NCBI GenBank assembly: GCA_037783545.1
Contig: JBBELK010001365.1
Location: 1-64,000, forward strand
From: Henricia sp. BOLD:AAB3569
Taxonomy: Eukaryota; Echinodermata; Asteroidea; Spinulosida; Echinasteridae
Direction: 5' to 3'
Length of the DNA: 64,000 bases
This document shows positions 25,411-36,400 of the stretch, in pieces; the first letter of the stretch is position 1; every line of letters starts with the position of its first letter. The notes under the pieces were generated by a model. It was not told the DNA's origin. It saw only the letters and a program-made list of their open reading frames with translations, and ran no database searches. The position numbers were made by a program, and so were the translations under genes.

Positions 25411-27582
25411 CTAGACCTGTGTTCGTTCTTGACAACGAACACATGGCTGTTCCCCTCCTTTTTATAAACATATATGGTGTTCGGGATGACCTTTGTTAGT
25501 GATCGTATATGAAGAAATCACGATCGTAGGTCAAACGGTTGAGTTTTTATCGATTTTTAAATATTTAATATTATTACATGCCCCTTTAATCTGACATGTA
25601 GGGAAGGTTAAAGGTGTTGCTATATGTTTGGATACCTTACCCTAGGTCGAAGTGTAATACAGTTGACCACATCCAGATATCTTGTACCACTTTCAAATGC
25701 AAGGCAAAATCTGTTAGACCAATAGGAAACGAGGTCAAAGGTCACGACCATATTTTTTGGATACACCACCCTAGGTCAAAGTGTAATACAGTTGACCACA
25801 TCCAGATATCTTGTACCACTTTCAAATGGCAAGGCAAAATCTGTTTGACCAATAGGAAACGAGGTCCAAGGTCAAGGGGTGTGCGCATCTCAAAGACCCT
25901 TGTTAGTCATCGTATATGGCGAAGGAATCAAGATCGTAGGTCAACCGGTTGATTTTTTAATGATTTTTGAATATTTAATTTATTAAACTTCATGCCTCTT
26001 TAATCTGACACGTGATGATGTCATCATGACGTCATTAGTACTGTGCACAACTTCACATAGTGACCAATGTCCATGTGAAGTTTGAAGTCAATCATGAAAG
26101 TGCAAGTGCCCGAAATAGCGTCTGAAAAAAGTGGAAGAAGAAAAAGAGATGCACAGCCAACAAGCAAATTACGTATTTTCCCGTTTCCTCGCAGTGCACA
26201 GTCAATAGGCATTTTGCCTGTGTACAAACAAATTACGTATTTTCCCGTTTCCTCGAAGTACACAGTCAATGGGCATTGCCCGTGTACAAGCAAAATACGT
26301 ATTTGCATGTTTCCTCGAAGTGCACAGTCAATATGCCATTGCCTGTGTACAAGCAAAATACTTAGTTTCCCGTTTCCTCGCAGTGCACAGTCAATAGGCC
26401 ATTGCCTGTGTACAAACAAATTACGTATTTTCCCGTTTCCTCGAAGTACACAGTCAATGGGCATTGCCTGTGTACAACCAAAATACGTATTTTCATGTTT
26501 CCTCGATGTGCACAGTCAATAGGCCATTGCCTGTGTACAAGCAAAATACTTAGTTTCCCGTTTCCTCGCAGTACACAGTCAATAGGCCATTGCCTGTATA
26601 CAACCAAAATACGTATTTTCATGTTTCCTCGAAGTGCACAGTCAATAGGCCATTGCTTGTGTACAAGTGAAATACTCAATTTCGCGTTTCCCTATTAGTA
26701 GTGCACAGTCTATATAGCCCATTCCGGTTTCAACCGGACGTGAGCAAGGTCAAAGGTCACCGCCATATTTTTTGGATACCCCACCCTAGTCGAAGTGTAA
26801 TACAGTTGACCACATGCAGATATCTTGTACCACTTTCAAATGGCAAGGCAAAATCTGTTAGACCAATAGGAAACGAGGTCAAAGGTCAAGCCCTGTGCGC
26901 ATCTTAAAGACATTTGTTAGTGATCGTATATGCCACAGGAATCAATATCGTAGGTCAAACAGTTGATTTTTGAATATTTAATTACGTAATCATCTTGTCG
27001 GTAGAGGGCGCTATTTCGTACGATGACGTCATCACTTATATTTTTGGAAAGCTTAAGGGCCTCTGGTAATAACACCATTGACCCCATCTCAATACCTCCT
27101 TTCACTTTCAAACTAAGGGCCACTTCCGGTAAGTGAGCAAGGTCAAAGGTCACCAACATATTTTTGAGATACCCCACCCTCGTCGAAGTGTAACACAAGT
27201 GACTTTGTCCAAATATCTTGCACCACTTTCAAATGCAAGGCAAAATCTGTTTGACCAATAGGAAACGAGGTCAAAGGTCAAGGCGTGTGCGCATCTTAAA
27301 GACTTTTGTTAGTCATCGTATATGGCGAAGGAATCAAGATCGTAGGTCAAACGGTTGATTTGTTATTGATTTTTGAATATTTAATTTATTAAACTTCATG
27401 CGCCTTTAATCTGACACGTGATGACGTCATCATTACGTCATTAGTACTGTGCACAACTTCACATAGTGACCAATGTCCATGTGAAGTTTGAAGTCAATCA
27501 TCAATGTGCAAGTGTCCGAAATAGCGTCTGAAAAAAGTGGAAGAAGTAAAAGAATAAAAAAAAACAAAAAAAACAAAAAAAA
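25411..27582 (+). mobile_element. Hairpin-headed complex element, copy 7, carrying a 63-bp minisatellite
   Basis: Parallel to copy 5: same CTAGACCTG head, same early end running into a 63-bp minisatellite (26147-26720), and the same resumption at ttccggtttcaaccgga. Copies 7-8 together look like a duplicate of copies 5-6. The tail is A-rich and interrupted by C. Confidence 0.78.
26147..26720. repeat. 63-bp minisatellite, array 2 (about nine units)
   Basis: Same unit family as 22826-23458 but with a different order of unit variants (more of the tttcccg type, fewer of the tttcatg type) and fewer units. The two arrays have therefore rearranged since their duplication. Open frames on both strands (around 26024-26698) follow from the 63-bp period. 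Confidence 0.95.
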
Positions 27583-28571
27583 CTAGAAATGTGTTCGTTG
27601 AAAACGAACACATGGCTGTTCCCCTCCTTTTTATAAACATATGTGGTGTTCGGGATGACCTTTGTTAGTGATTGTATATGAAGAAATCACGATCGTATGT
27701 CAAACGGTTGAGTTTTTATCGATTTTTAAATATTGAATATTATTACATGCCACTTTAATCTGACATGTAGGGAAGGTCAAAGGTGTTGCTATATGTTTGG
27801 ATACCCCACCCTAGTCGAAGTGTAACACAGTTGACCCCATCGTGATATATTGTACCCCTTTCAAATGGCAAGGCAAAATCTGTTTGACCAATAGGAAACG
27901 AGGTCAAAGGTCAAGCCATGTGCGCATCTTAAAGACATTTGTTAGTGATCGTATATGCAGAAGGAATCAAATTTGTAGGTCAAACGGTAGATTTTTTATT
28001 GATTTTTGAATATTTAATTACGTAATCATCTTGTCGCTAGAGGGCGCTATTTCCTACGATGACGTCATCACTTATATTTTTGGAAAGCTTAAGGGCCTCT
28101 GGTAATAACACCATTGACCCTATCTCAATACCTCCTTTCACTTTCAAACTAAGGGCCACTTCCTGTTTCGACCGGAAGTGAGCAAGGTCAAAGGTCACCA
28201 ACATATTTTTTGGATACACCACCCTAGGTCCAAGTGTAATACAGTTGACCACATCCAGATATCTTGTACCACTTTCAAATGGCAAGGCAAAATCTGTTAG
28301 ACCAATAGGAAACGAGGTCAAAGGTCAAGCCCTGTGCGCATCTTAAAGACATTTGTTAGTGATCGTATATGCCACAGGAATCAAGATCGTAGGTCAAACA
28401 GTTGATTTTTTATTGATTTTTAAATATTTAATTACGTAATCATCTTGTCGCTAGAGGGCGCTATTTCGTACGATGACGTCATCACTTATATTTTTGGAAG
28501 GCTTACGGGCCTCTGGTAATAACACCATTGACCCCATCTCAATACCTCCTACCACTTTCAAACTAAGGGCA

Positions 28572-28593
28572 ACTTCCGGTTTCGACCGGAAGT
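28572..28593. promoter_or_regulatory. Inverted ETS consensus with TTCG loop
   Basis: Perfect inverted repeat ACTTCCGGT-TTCG-ACCGGAAGT. Each arm contains the ETS-family consensus CCGGAAGT. It stands at the subrepeat border just before an AGGTCA pair. Most other copies have lost one arm or one base of it. Confidence 0.4.
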
Positions 28594-29013
28594 GAGCAAG
28601 GTCAAAGGTCACAAAAATATTTTTTAGATACCCCACCCTAGTCGAAGTGTAACACAAGTGACTTTGTCCAAATATCTTGCACCACTTTCAAATGGCAAGG
28701 CAAAATCTGTTTGACCAATAGGAAACGAGGTCAAAGGTCAAGGCGTGTGCGCATCTTAAAGACTTTTGTTAGTCATCGTATATGGCGAAGGAATCAAGAT
28801 CGTAGGTCAAACGGTTGAATTTTTATTGATTTTTGAATATTTAATTTATTAAACTTCATACCCCTTTAATCTGACACGTGATGACGTCATGATTACGTCA
28901 TTAGTACTATGCACTAATTCACATAGTGACCAATGTCCATGTGAAGTTTGAAGTCAATCATCAATGTGCAAGTGTCCGAAATAGCGTCTGAAAAAAGTGG
29001 AAGAAGTAAAAGA

Positions 29014-29015
<2 letters not shown>

Positions 29016-29055
<40 letters not shown>
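29016..29055 (+). repeat. Poly(A) run of 40
   Basis: An uninterrupted A homopolymer at the 3' end of element copy 8. Shorter runs occupy the same position in copy 6 (22 A, 25333-25354) and copy 10 (26 A, 30742-30767). Exact lengths in an assembly are unreliable for such runs. Confidence 0.9.
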
Positions 29056-29057
<2 letters not shown>

Positions 29058-29081
29058 AATAAAAATCGTAACGAAAACAAA

Positions 29082-29109
29082 GGCTGTTCCGACCCGAATC
29101 GGAACAGCC
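29082..29109. repeat. 3'-terminal hairpin, 11-bp stem
   Basis: Same hairpin as at 25381-25408. Here it is followed by AAAAACTAG, so a hairpin stands 5 nt before a CTAG. This resembles the hairpin plus CTRR ends of Helitrons, although the spacing is shorter than usual. Confidence 0.9.
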
Positions 29110-29114
29110 AAAAA

Positions 29115-30132
29115 CTAGAAATGTGTTCGTTGAAAACGAACACATGGCTGTTCCCCTCCTTTTTATAAACATATGTGGTGTTCGGGATGACCTTTGTTAG
29201 TGATTGTTTATGAAGAAATCACGATCGTAGGTCAAACGGTTGAGTTTTTATCTATTTTTAAATATTGAATATTATTACATGCCCCTTTAATCTGACATGT
29301 AGGGAAAGTCAAAGGTGTTGCTATATGTTTGGATACCCCACCCTAGTCGAAGTGTAACACAGTTGACCCCATCGTGGTATATTGTACCCCTTTCAAATGG
29401 CAAGGCAAAATCTGTTAGACCAATAGGAAACGAGGTCAAAGGGTGTGCGCATCTCAAAGACCTTTGTTAGTCATCGTATATGCCGAAGGAATCAAGATCG
29501 TAGGTCAAACGGTTGATTTTTTATTGATTTTCCAATATTTCATTACGTAATCATCTTGTCGCTAGAGGGCGCTATTTCGTACGATGACGTCATCACTTAT
29601 ATTTTTGGAAAGCTTAAGGGCCTCTGATAATAACACCATTGACCCCATCTCAATACCTCCTACCACTTTCAAACTAAGGGCCACTTCCTGTTTTGACCGG
29701 AAGTGAGCAAGGTCAAAGGTCACAAAAATATTTTTTAGATACCCCACCCTAGTCGAAGTGTAACACAAGTGACTTTGTCCAAATATCTTGCACCACTTTC
29801 AAATGGCAAGGCAAAATCTGTTAGACCAATAGGAAACGAGGTCAAAGGTCAAGGGGTGTGCGCATCTCAAAGACCTTTGTTAGTCATCGTATATGCCGAA
29901 GGAATCAAGATCGTAGGTCAAACGGTTGATTTTTTATTGATTTTTGAATATTTAATTTATTAAACTTCATGCCCCTTTAATCTGACACGTGATGACGTCA
30001 TCATGACGTAATTAGTACTGTGCACTACTTCACATAGTGACCAATGTCCATGTGAAGTTTGAAGTCAATCATCAATGTGCAAGTGCCCGAAATAGCGTCT
30101 GAAAAAAATGGAAGAAGGAAAAGAATAAAAAA
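29115..30132 (+). mobile_element. Hairpin-headed complex element, copy 9 (shortened)
   Basis: CTAGAAATG head with the GAA loop. Near 29440 a deletion removes the part between aggtcaaagg and gtgtgcgcat compared with other copies. The rest of the body and the tail are standard. Confidence 0.78.
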
Positions 30133-30741
30133 CTAGACCTGTGTTCGTTCTTGACAACGAACACATGGCTGTTCCCCTCCTTTTTATAAACATATGTGGT
30201 GTTCGGGATGACCTTTGTTAGTGATCGTATATGAAGAAATCACGATCGTAGGTCAAACGGTTGAGTTTTTATCGATTTTTAAATTTTGAATATTATTACA
30301 TGCCCCTTTAATCTGACATGTAGGGAAGGTCAAATGTGTTGCTATATGTTTGGATACCCCACCCTAGTCGAAGTGTAACACAGTTGAGCCCATCGTGTTA
30401 TATTGTACCCCTTTCAAATGGCAAGGCAAAATCTGTTTGACCAATAGGAAACGAGGTCAAAGGTCAAGGGGTGTGCGCATCTCAAAGACCTTTGTTAGTC
30501 ATCGTATATGCCGAAGGAATCAAGATCGTAGGTCAAACGGTTGATTTGTTATTGATTTTTGAATATTTAATTTATTAAACTTCATGCCCCTTTAATCTGA
30601 CACGTGATGACGTCATCATGACGTCATTAGTACTGTGCACAACTTCACATAGTGACCAATGTCCATGTGAAGTTTGAAGTCAATCATCAATGTGCAAGTG
30701 TCCGAAATAGCGTCTGAAAAAAGTGGAAGAAGTAAAAGAAT

Positions 30742-30772
<31 letters not shown>

Positions 30773-30871
30773 ACGAAAACAAAGGCTGTTCCAACTCGAG
30801 TCGGAACAGCCAAAAAGGAATAAAAATCGTAACGAAAACAAAGGCTGTTCCGACCCGAATCGGAACAGCCA
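30133..30871 (+). mobile_element. Hairpin-headed complex element, copy 10 (short, last)
   Basis: The shortest copy, with only one central subrepeat between head and tail. After 26 A (30742-30767) it carries two successive 3' hairpins: 30784-30811, with a GGCTGTTCCAA arm variant and loop changes, and 30844-30871, identical to the other hairpins. This closes the element cluster. Confidence 0.8.
30784..30871. repeat. Tandem pair of 3'-terminal hairpins
   Basis: Two 28-nt hairpins 60 bp apart, each preceded by cgtaacgaaaacaaa or cttaacgaaaacaaa. The first has a CTCGAG centre with a one-base mismatch in the stem. The second is the standard form. Confidence 0.88.
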
Positions 30872-31420
30872 AAAACAGCCAAATATAGTGCTGCTGCTGC
30901 CCAGCACTAACCTTGCCGTTAAAGCAAGGAGTAAACTATTTAACCCATAGCTGGGGCAGTGATTGGCATGGCGCCAGGGCGTGTCCACACGCCGGAGGCC
31001 CTGCACACCATGTCTCTGGGGCCCACTGCTGCTCCGAGATCCCCTGCAGATTCAGCCTGGATCGCAAGATGCCCAGTTACCGTGTGTTGCCACGAGGAGG
31101 CACTGCAGGAGTCTTGATGGTGGAGAGGCTATGTACTGGCAGGGGAGACTTACGCACTTGGCTCCCTCTTCGCCCAAAAACGGGGCTAGCCAGCGGCAGC
31201 AGCTGAGGGTAGAAAGCAGGGTGTGCAATACTAACTACAACAACACTACTGCACTAGACGCATCACACACACCCTGTGAAAACACCAACACACAAAATAC
31301 TATTAAAATTACACAAGGTACAAGTAGAAGTAAAATGACACAAATTATTAAACAAACATTTATAAAAAAGACATTAAAAAACATTTTCGATGGAACAGTC
31401 GAGTCAGTTCAGCGCAAGTA
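30872..31420. other. GC-rich unclassified sequence flanking the element cluster
   Basis: A G+C-rich segment containing a 152-codon plus frame (30963-31421) and an overlapping 97-codon frame. Neither shows a recognisable fold or domain. The upper part is rich in R, P, C and L, as expected for translation of non-coding GC-rich DNA. The text turns AT-rich after 31290. It may be the 5' portion of a retroelement; no reverse transcriptase follows. Confidence 0.35.
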
Positions 31421-32255
31421 GCGTAACAGACTGGTTCACAAAACAGCGGATGGCATCACCGAGGTAACACTGTTGAACAAACAAACAAGATTGTTTCAAC
31501 TCCTATGCTGACAAAGTTAATTACTTATTCGCTGGCAGAGTCGTGACGTCACATCGGTGTCTCTGGACCGTTGCTATGATCACTGGTTCACACTCACATT
31601 TTACTTCCATTATGTTTGCATACAGTGTATTCTATCTTATTCTTATAGAAAAAAGACACAAATATGGACAATATTTACTTTCACTGGTTTGTCAATACCT
31701 TCTCTCATAGCGATACACTGTCCTTGTTATTTTGTGATCGTTGTAACCAAAAATGCACACCCATTTTTAATAAAGCAAACAAATTTTGGATTAAGCAAAT
31801 TGTTTTGATAAACAGCTTTATGAAATTAGCCCTTAACAAAAACACTGAAGTGGAAAAATTGTGAAAGATGTGATGCAATTACATGTAGCCTTTTGTATGT
31901 AACATTTGCATAATGGATGGCACCCTGAATTCTTCACTTTGAAATGGAGGTGCAGTTTAGAAAGTCACATACTACGCTGTTGCTATGTGGTGAACGCCAT
32001 TGCCTAGCAATCAACAGTCTGGTTGCTTTATGCCATTCTCTCATACGGTGAAAACGGTGTTGATTCTGTACTTCACACTTGCTGTGTGCACCACATAGCA
32101 ACAATAATAGTCTGGTCAAGTGGATACTAAGTGTACGTGTGAAAGGAAGTAAGTCGGGACACCAGACACTATTCATGCAAAACATCCAAACGGCTAAATT
32201 GAATGACCACTTAAAACTGCTTCTACTGAATGCATAACAGCATTACCGAAACGGT
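31421..32255. other. Non-coding stretch with a 14-bp inverted repeat
   Basis: No credible gene is seen. A perfect inverted repeat GTTGCTATGTGGTG (31979-31992) / CACCACATAGCAAC (32089-32102) suggests a small foldback relic of about 124 bp. The same GTTGCTATG core occurs in the MITE at 32360-32527. Confidence 0.5.
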
Positions 32256-32840
32256 AACACATAGTTCCGACCAATCACAACAGAGCTAGTAGATATCACC
32301 CACATAGGTCAAAGTGCACTGTACGCTCACAACATCACACGATGTTCTGCCCCATAAAATAGACTACTAAAGTGAAAACGTCACCCATTGTGTGTTGCTA
32401 TGGTTTTTGGGTCTACACTAAAACCCGTGAGCCAGTTTCCCTGCGCTTTAGCAATAGACGTTTCAGATTACCAGCGAATGTTTAGACACAATTACCATGG
32501 CAACTGACGACACACTTTAGTAGTCTATTTGTACAGTGTTGTATGCGAGGCCGGTTTCAAGGCCGGTCGTTTCGTTTTTCCATGGAGGAAGGAAAAAGAC
32601 ACACGAAAGCACGTAATTCATGATATGACATCCCTTTATTACTGGCCCTTTACTCCGTGTGTTCCAAGATAACTGTCGACCCTGAAACATGAGTTTTCTC
32701 CAATGAATTTGTGCTTTCCGTTGAACTTCCCATTGTTTTGTGCATTTGTGTCGCCATTATGTTGATAGCGTGTGAGCCATAGCAACAATATCCAAGGGGA
32801 CGGGTTTAACTGGGCAAAATCGGAACTATGCATTGTAATC
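32256..32840 (-). mobile_element. Dispersed repeat copy A (inverse of 59735-60175)
   Basis: Read on the minus strand, this matches 59735-60175 over several blocks: the aatgcatagttccgat end, the tgttgctatggctcacacgct block, the gtcgacagttatcttg block and the agctctgttgtgattgg end. Copy A is interrupted by the MITE at 32360-32527. It has no coding capacity, so it is a non-autonomous element of unknown family. Confidence 0.8.
32360..32527. mobile_element. 168-bp MITE with 15-bp TIRs, nested in copy A
   Basis: Perfect terminal inverted repeats TAGACTACTAAAGTG (32360-32374) and its complement (32513-32527). The outermost TA on each side may be a TA target-site duplication, as in Tc1/mariner-type insertions. 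Internal arms are also complementary (gttgctatggt / accatggcaac). The paralogous repeat at 60030-60060 lacks it, which fits insertion after the two repeats diverged. Confidence 0.8.
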
Positions 32841-33419
32841 AGTACAAACATGCTCAATGACAACAAGGCACAATGACTGACAACTTACACATGATGTCAC
32901 AGACTTCTTGCTGGTGCCTTCTTCAAGCTCTTTGTCAAATGCGCAGGTACTGATGAGAGAATGATAAGAACCGAATGGAAATCAAAGCACACAAATGCAC
33001 CCCCAACAGAGTTCTTTACTGGTGACTGTCTTGTCCGAGCGTGCTCAGCAGTACATATATTTTATATCTACTCGAACTCCTTGCGTTCTTTAGCCTGAAG
33101 AAATACATTTTTATCTTTATCGATACAACATCCATGATGCGACAACATAAAGCAAGGTTAAGTAACAGAGGTAAGTGCAACCAATGTGCTTTTATTGCTT
33201 TTTTTGGCCAGTAATAACTCGATCCACGTGCATCATGAAAAATGGAAACCAAAATGGTGGATGGAAGGCGTTACGTCACCGGAAAGCAATCAATAGAATA
33301 CTTATTTCTATGTTCAGTAATCTAAAAACGTGCCGCAAAAGCAACTACAAACAATGGAAATTTACTTCCAACTTCAACTTTATTTTGTTCCAACTTGAAA
33401 CGCAAAAATCAAACTTTAC

Positions 33420-33483
33420 CTAATGACGGTCTAGTAGTTGGTCTCAACATCGGTGGCATAGGACCTCGTGGTTGGGCCGTTAG
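33420..33483 (-). CDS. TPX2: TPX2 exon (64 bp) downstream of the repeated exons
   Basis: Acceptor cgtttcag, donor GTAAAG. Codes LTAQPRGPMPPMLRPTTRPSL and leaves one base. The AQP....P..RP pattern fits the segment that follows the acidic ..EP end of the repeated exon in TPX2 (a KAQPVP-type motif). Phase 0 at its start matches the repeated exon. No in-frame continuation was identified further left. Confidence 0.75.
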
Positions 33484-36400
33484 CTGAAACGAAGGTCCAG
33501 ATTTATTTAAAGATAGTATACATGATTGGTAAACTGTTACAAATAGTTTTATCCCCTGTGTGATTGGAGATATGCATGATGATTAAAACCAACCCGGGTA
33601 AAAACCAGCTCCGTACTTCATCTAACTTTTGAGAAAACAGTAAATAAAGGTTTTGCAGTCTTCTCGCCCCAAAACCACTTCGCCTTGAACCATTTCGCTC
33701 TGAACCACGGCCTGTGCACAAAGTGGTTTTGGGGCAAAGTAGTTTTGGGGCAAAGTGACATTTGGGCGATGTAGTGTTTGGACGAAGTAATTTGGGGCGA
33801 AATGGCACTCGGGCGAAGTGATTTTGGGGTGAATTAAATTTTCATCTCATGAGACGAAAACTAATTGTTTTACTCATTTCTCAAAGACTATAGCACCTCA
33901 GACAAAACAAATTTCAGGAGAAGTTTTCTGCAGTCATCATGTTTATATTGTGTAAGTTACATATAGGTGTAAATCTGTGAACATTTCTGATTTTCGAGAT
34001 TACCAATGATGTATACTGCCTTTAACATAGGACATGCTGGGGTTCATCTCTAATCATAAATTTCCAGGCATTTTGTTGGGTATGGGTATGGTCTGAGGTA
34101 GGATATCGGGGCCGAGTGGTTTGTGAATAGAGTTCAAATCTCTATTTTTAGGTAGTATATGCTTAATTTCTAAGCCTGCATGCGTCAGCGCAGTGAGTGA
34201 TGCTTTGGCACTCACATGCAGGATAAAATTTGCAAAATCAGAGGAAACATGGATTGCCGAGTGAAGGGATAAATTATAATTTAATAGTTAGAAGTCACGA
34301 GTAACATTCACCACAGCAGAGTGTTTGTTATAGTGGCATTCGTTTTAGCGACTTTCCCGCATCTAATGGTCCCTCAGGCTTAGTCAGTGAGCTTTCCTTT
34401 CATCAAGTGGATTGTTGTCATTTTGCCTCGAAATTAGAATCACACCCAAATAATTCCTCCTAGTTGTGTCCTGCAGTGGTTTTAGATGTCCATGATTGGA
34501 AAATGATTGGAAAGAAATACTTACAACACCGTTTTTGAAGCCAAAATGTTTGTCCACGTGCAACCTCAACAATAGTTTTTGTTGTCGCAGTTTAAATAAT
34601 TCTGGACGTGAGTTGCGCTCTCCGCAGTGTAAATAAGGTTCACTATATCTTAGTCTGGTACCCGGACCAAAATCTTTTGACTAGACTGAATTCAGTCGTT
34701 GTATGTGGAATATGTGGAGTGGTAACCAGTCTAACTATATCTGTGACTAGTGTCCCTCGAACGACAGATAATGTCCGTTGTTCGAGGGACTCTAGTCGAC
34801 TATAGATAGGAACTATAGTCGCTTGATCGAACTTGGCCTTATTTACACTGCGGAGAGCAAATCTCACGTCCAGAATTATTTAAACTGCGACAACAAAAAC
34901 TATCGTTGAGGTTGCACGTGGACAAAAATTTTGGCTTCAAAAACGGTGTTGTAAGTATTTCTTTCCAATCATGGACATCTAAAACCACTGCAGGACACAA
35001 CTAGGAGGAATTTTTTGGGTGTGATTCTAATTTCGAGGCAAAATGACAACAATCCACTGTATGAAAGGGGTACCTTCTGTCCCTACGGGAAATCCCGTAG
35101 GGACAGAATCATTCTGTCTACCTCAGGCTATGTTGTGTTAGGGGCCATTCAAAATAGTCCATGTTAAACAATTTCCCAATCAACTACTTCCAAGTTTTCT
35201 TACCTCGGGCTCTTTGACCTTCTTTCTTTCTTTGTCCTCATTAACTCTGGCCCGCTCCTTGAGTGCGAAGGCTCGTGACTTGGGTTGTGTAATCGGTATT
35301 GGCTTAGCCTCGGCAATGCCCTGTTGGTAATGCCAAGATATAAAAACGCTTCCAGGTATTAAGTATTGAAGAATCTAAAAGCTTGAAGTCTGGGGAATGG
35401 GTGCGTTAATTTTAAAGGAGAAATATACCCATGAAACAAACATTGTGCTAAACAAGTGCAGCCCGTACATTATTGTTTTAAGAAACAAGAAATATGACCC
35501 ACAGAAAAGCGGATACGAACTTGGCAAAAACGTGCAATTACAGCACTGTCCATGAGACGAAAACTAATTGTTTTACTCATTTCTCAAAGACTATAGCACC
35601 TCAGACAAAACAAATTTCAGGAGAAGTTTTCTGCAGTCATCATGTTTATATTGTGTAAGTTACATATAGGTGTAAATCTGTGAACATTTCTGATTTTCGA
35701 GATTACCAATGATGTATACTGCCTTTAACATAGGACATGCTGGGGTTCATCTCTAATCATAAATTTCCAGGCATTTTGTTGGGTATGGGTATGGTCTGAG
35801 GTAGGATATCGGGGCCGAGTGGTTTGTGAATAGAGTTCAAATCTCTATTTTTAGGTAGTATATGCTTAATTTCTAAGCCTGCATGCGTCAGCGCAGTGAG
35901 TGATGCTTTGGCACTCACATGCAGGATAAAATTTGCAAAATCAGAGGAAACATGGATTGCCGAGTGAAGGGATAAATTATAATTTAATAGTTAGAAGTCA
36001 CGAGTAACATTCACCACAGCAGAGTGTTTGTTATAGTGGCATTCGTTTTAGCGACTTTCCAGCATCTAATGGTCCCTCAGGCTTAGTCAGTGAGCTTTCC
36101 TTTCATCAAGTGGATTGTTGTCATTTTGCCTCGAAATTAGAATCACACCCAAATAATTCCTCCTAGTTGTGTCCTGCAGTGGTTTTAGATGTCCATGATT
36201 GGAAAATGATTGGAAAGAAATACTTACAACACCGTTTTTGAAGCCAAAATGTTTGTCCACGTGCAACCTCAACAATAGTTTTTGTTGTCGCAGTTTAAAT
36301 AATTCTGGACGTGAGATGCGCTCTCCGCAGTGTAAATAAGGTTCACTATATCTTAGTCTGGTACCCGGACCAAAATCTTTTGACTAGACTGAATTCAGTC

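Larger units (their letters stand above)
27583..29114 (+). mobile_element. Hairpin-headed complex element, copy 8
   Basis: CTAGAAATG head with the short GAA loop. Ends in a 40-A run (29016-29055) followed by the 28-nt hairpin at 29082-29109 and AAAAA before the next CTAG. It contains a perfect ACTTCCGGT-TTCG-ACCGGAAGT hairpin at 28572-28593. Confidence 0.8.

Noticed and set aside
16878-29768. Recurring minus-strand frames of 65-95 codons in the element cluster
   Set aside because: They follow the subrepeat structure, differ in ends between copies through indels and resemble no protein family.
1-30871. CRISPR-like or bacterial repeat system
   Set aside because: The repeats are long, directly adjacent and without unique spacers, and the window is clearly eukaryotic.
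30963-31421. 152-codon open frame after the element cluster
   Set aside because: Composition follows GC-rich non-coding DNA, an overlapping frame is equally open, and no domain is visible.
32897-32949. Possible terminal TPX2 exon (minus) in phase with exon 33483-33420, ending in TGA
   Set aside because: The phase fits, but the short peptide has no TPX2 signature, and the text gaagaaggcaccagcaa resembles dispersed-repeat sequence; a chance fit is likely.
32950-32985. Hammerhead ribozyme core (CTGATGAG followed by GAAA)
   Set aside because: No stem II can form between CTGATGAG and the GAAA, and no flanking stems with a GTC cleavage site were found.
34384-34867. Open frames of 62, 65 and 74 codons repeated in every array unit
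   Set aside because: They lie in the arms and loop of the foldback element, overlap each other on opposite strands and have no family signature; their repetition only reflects the tandem array.
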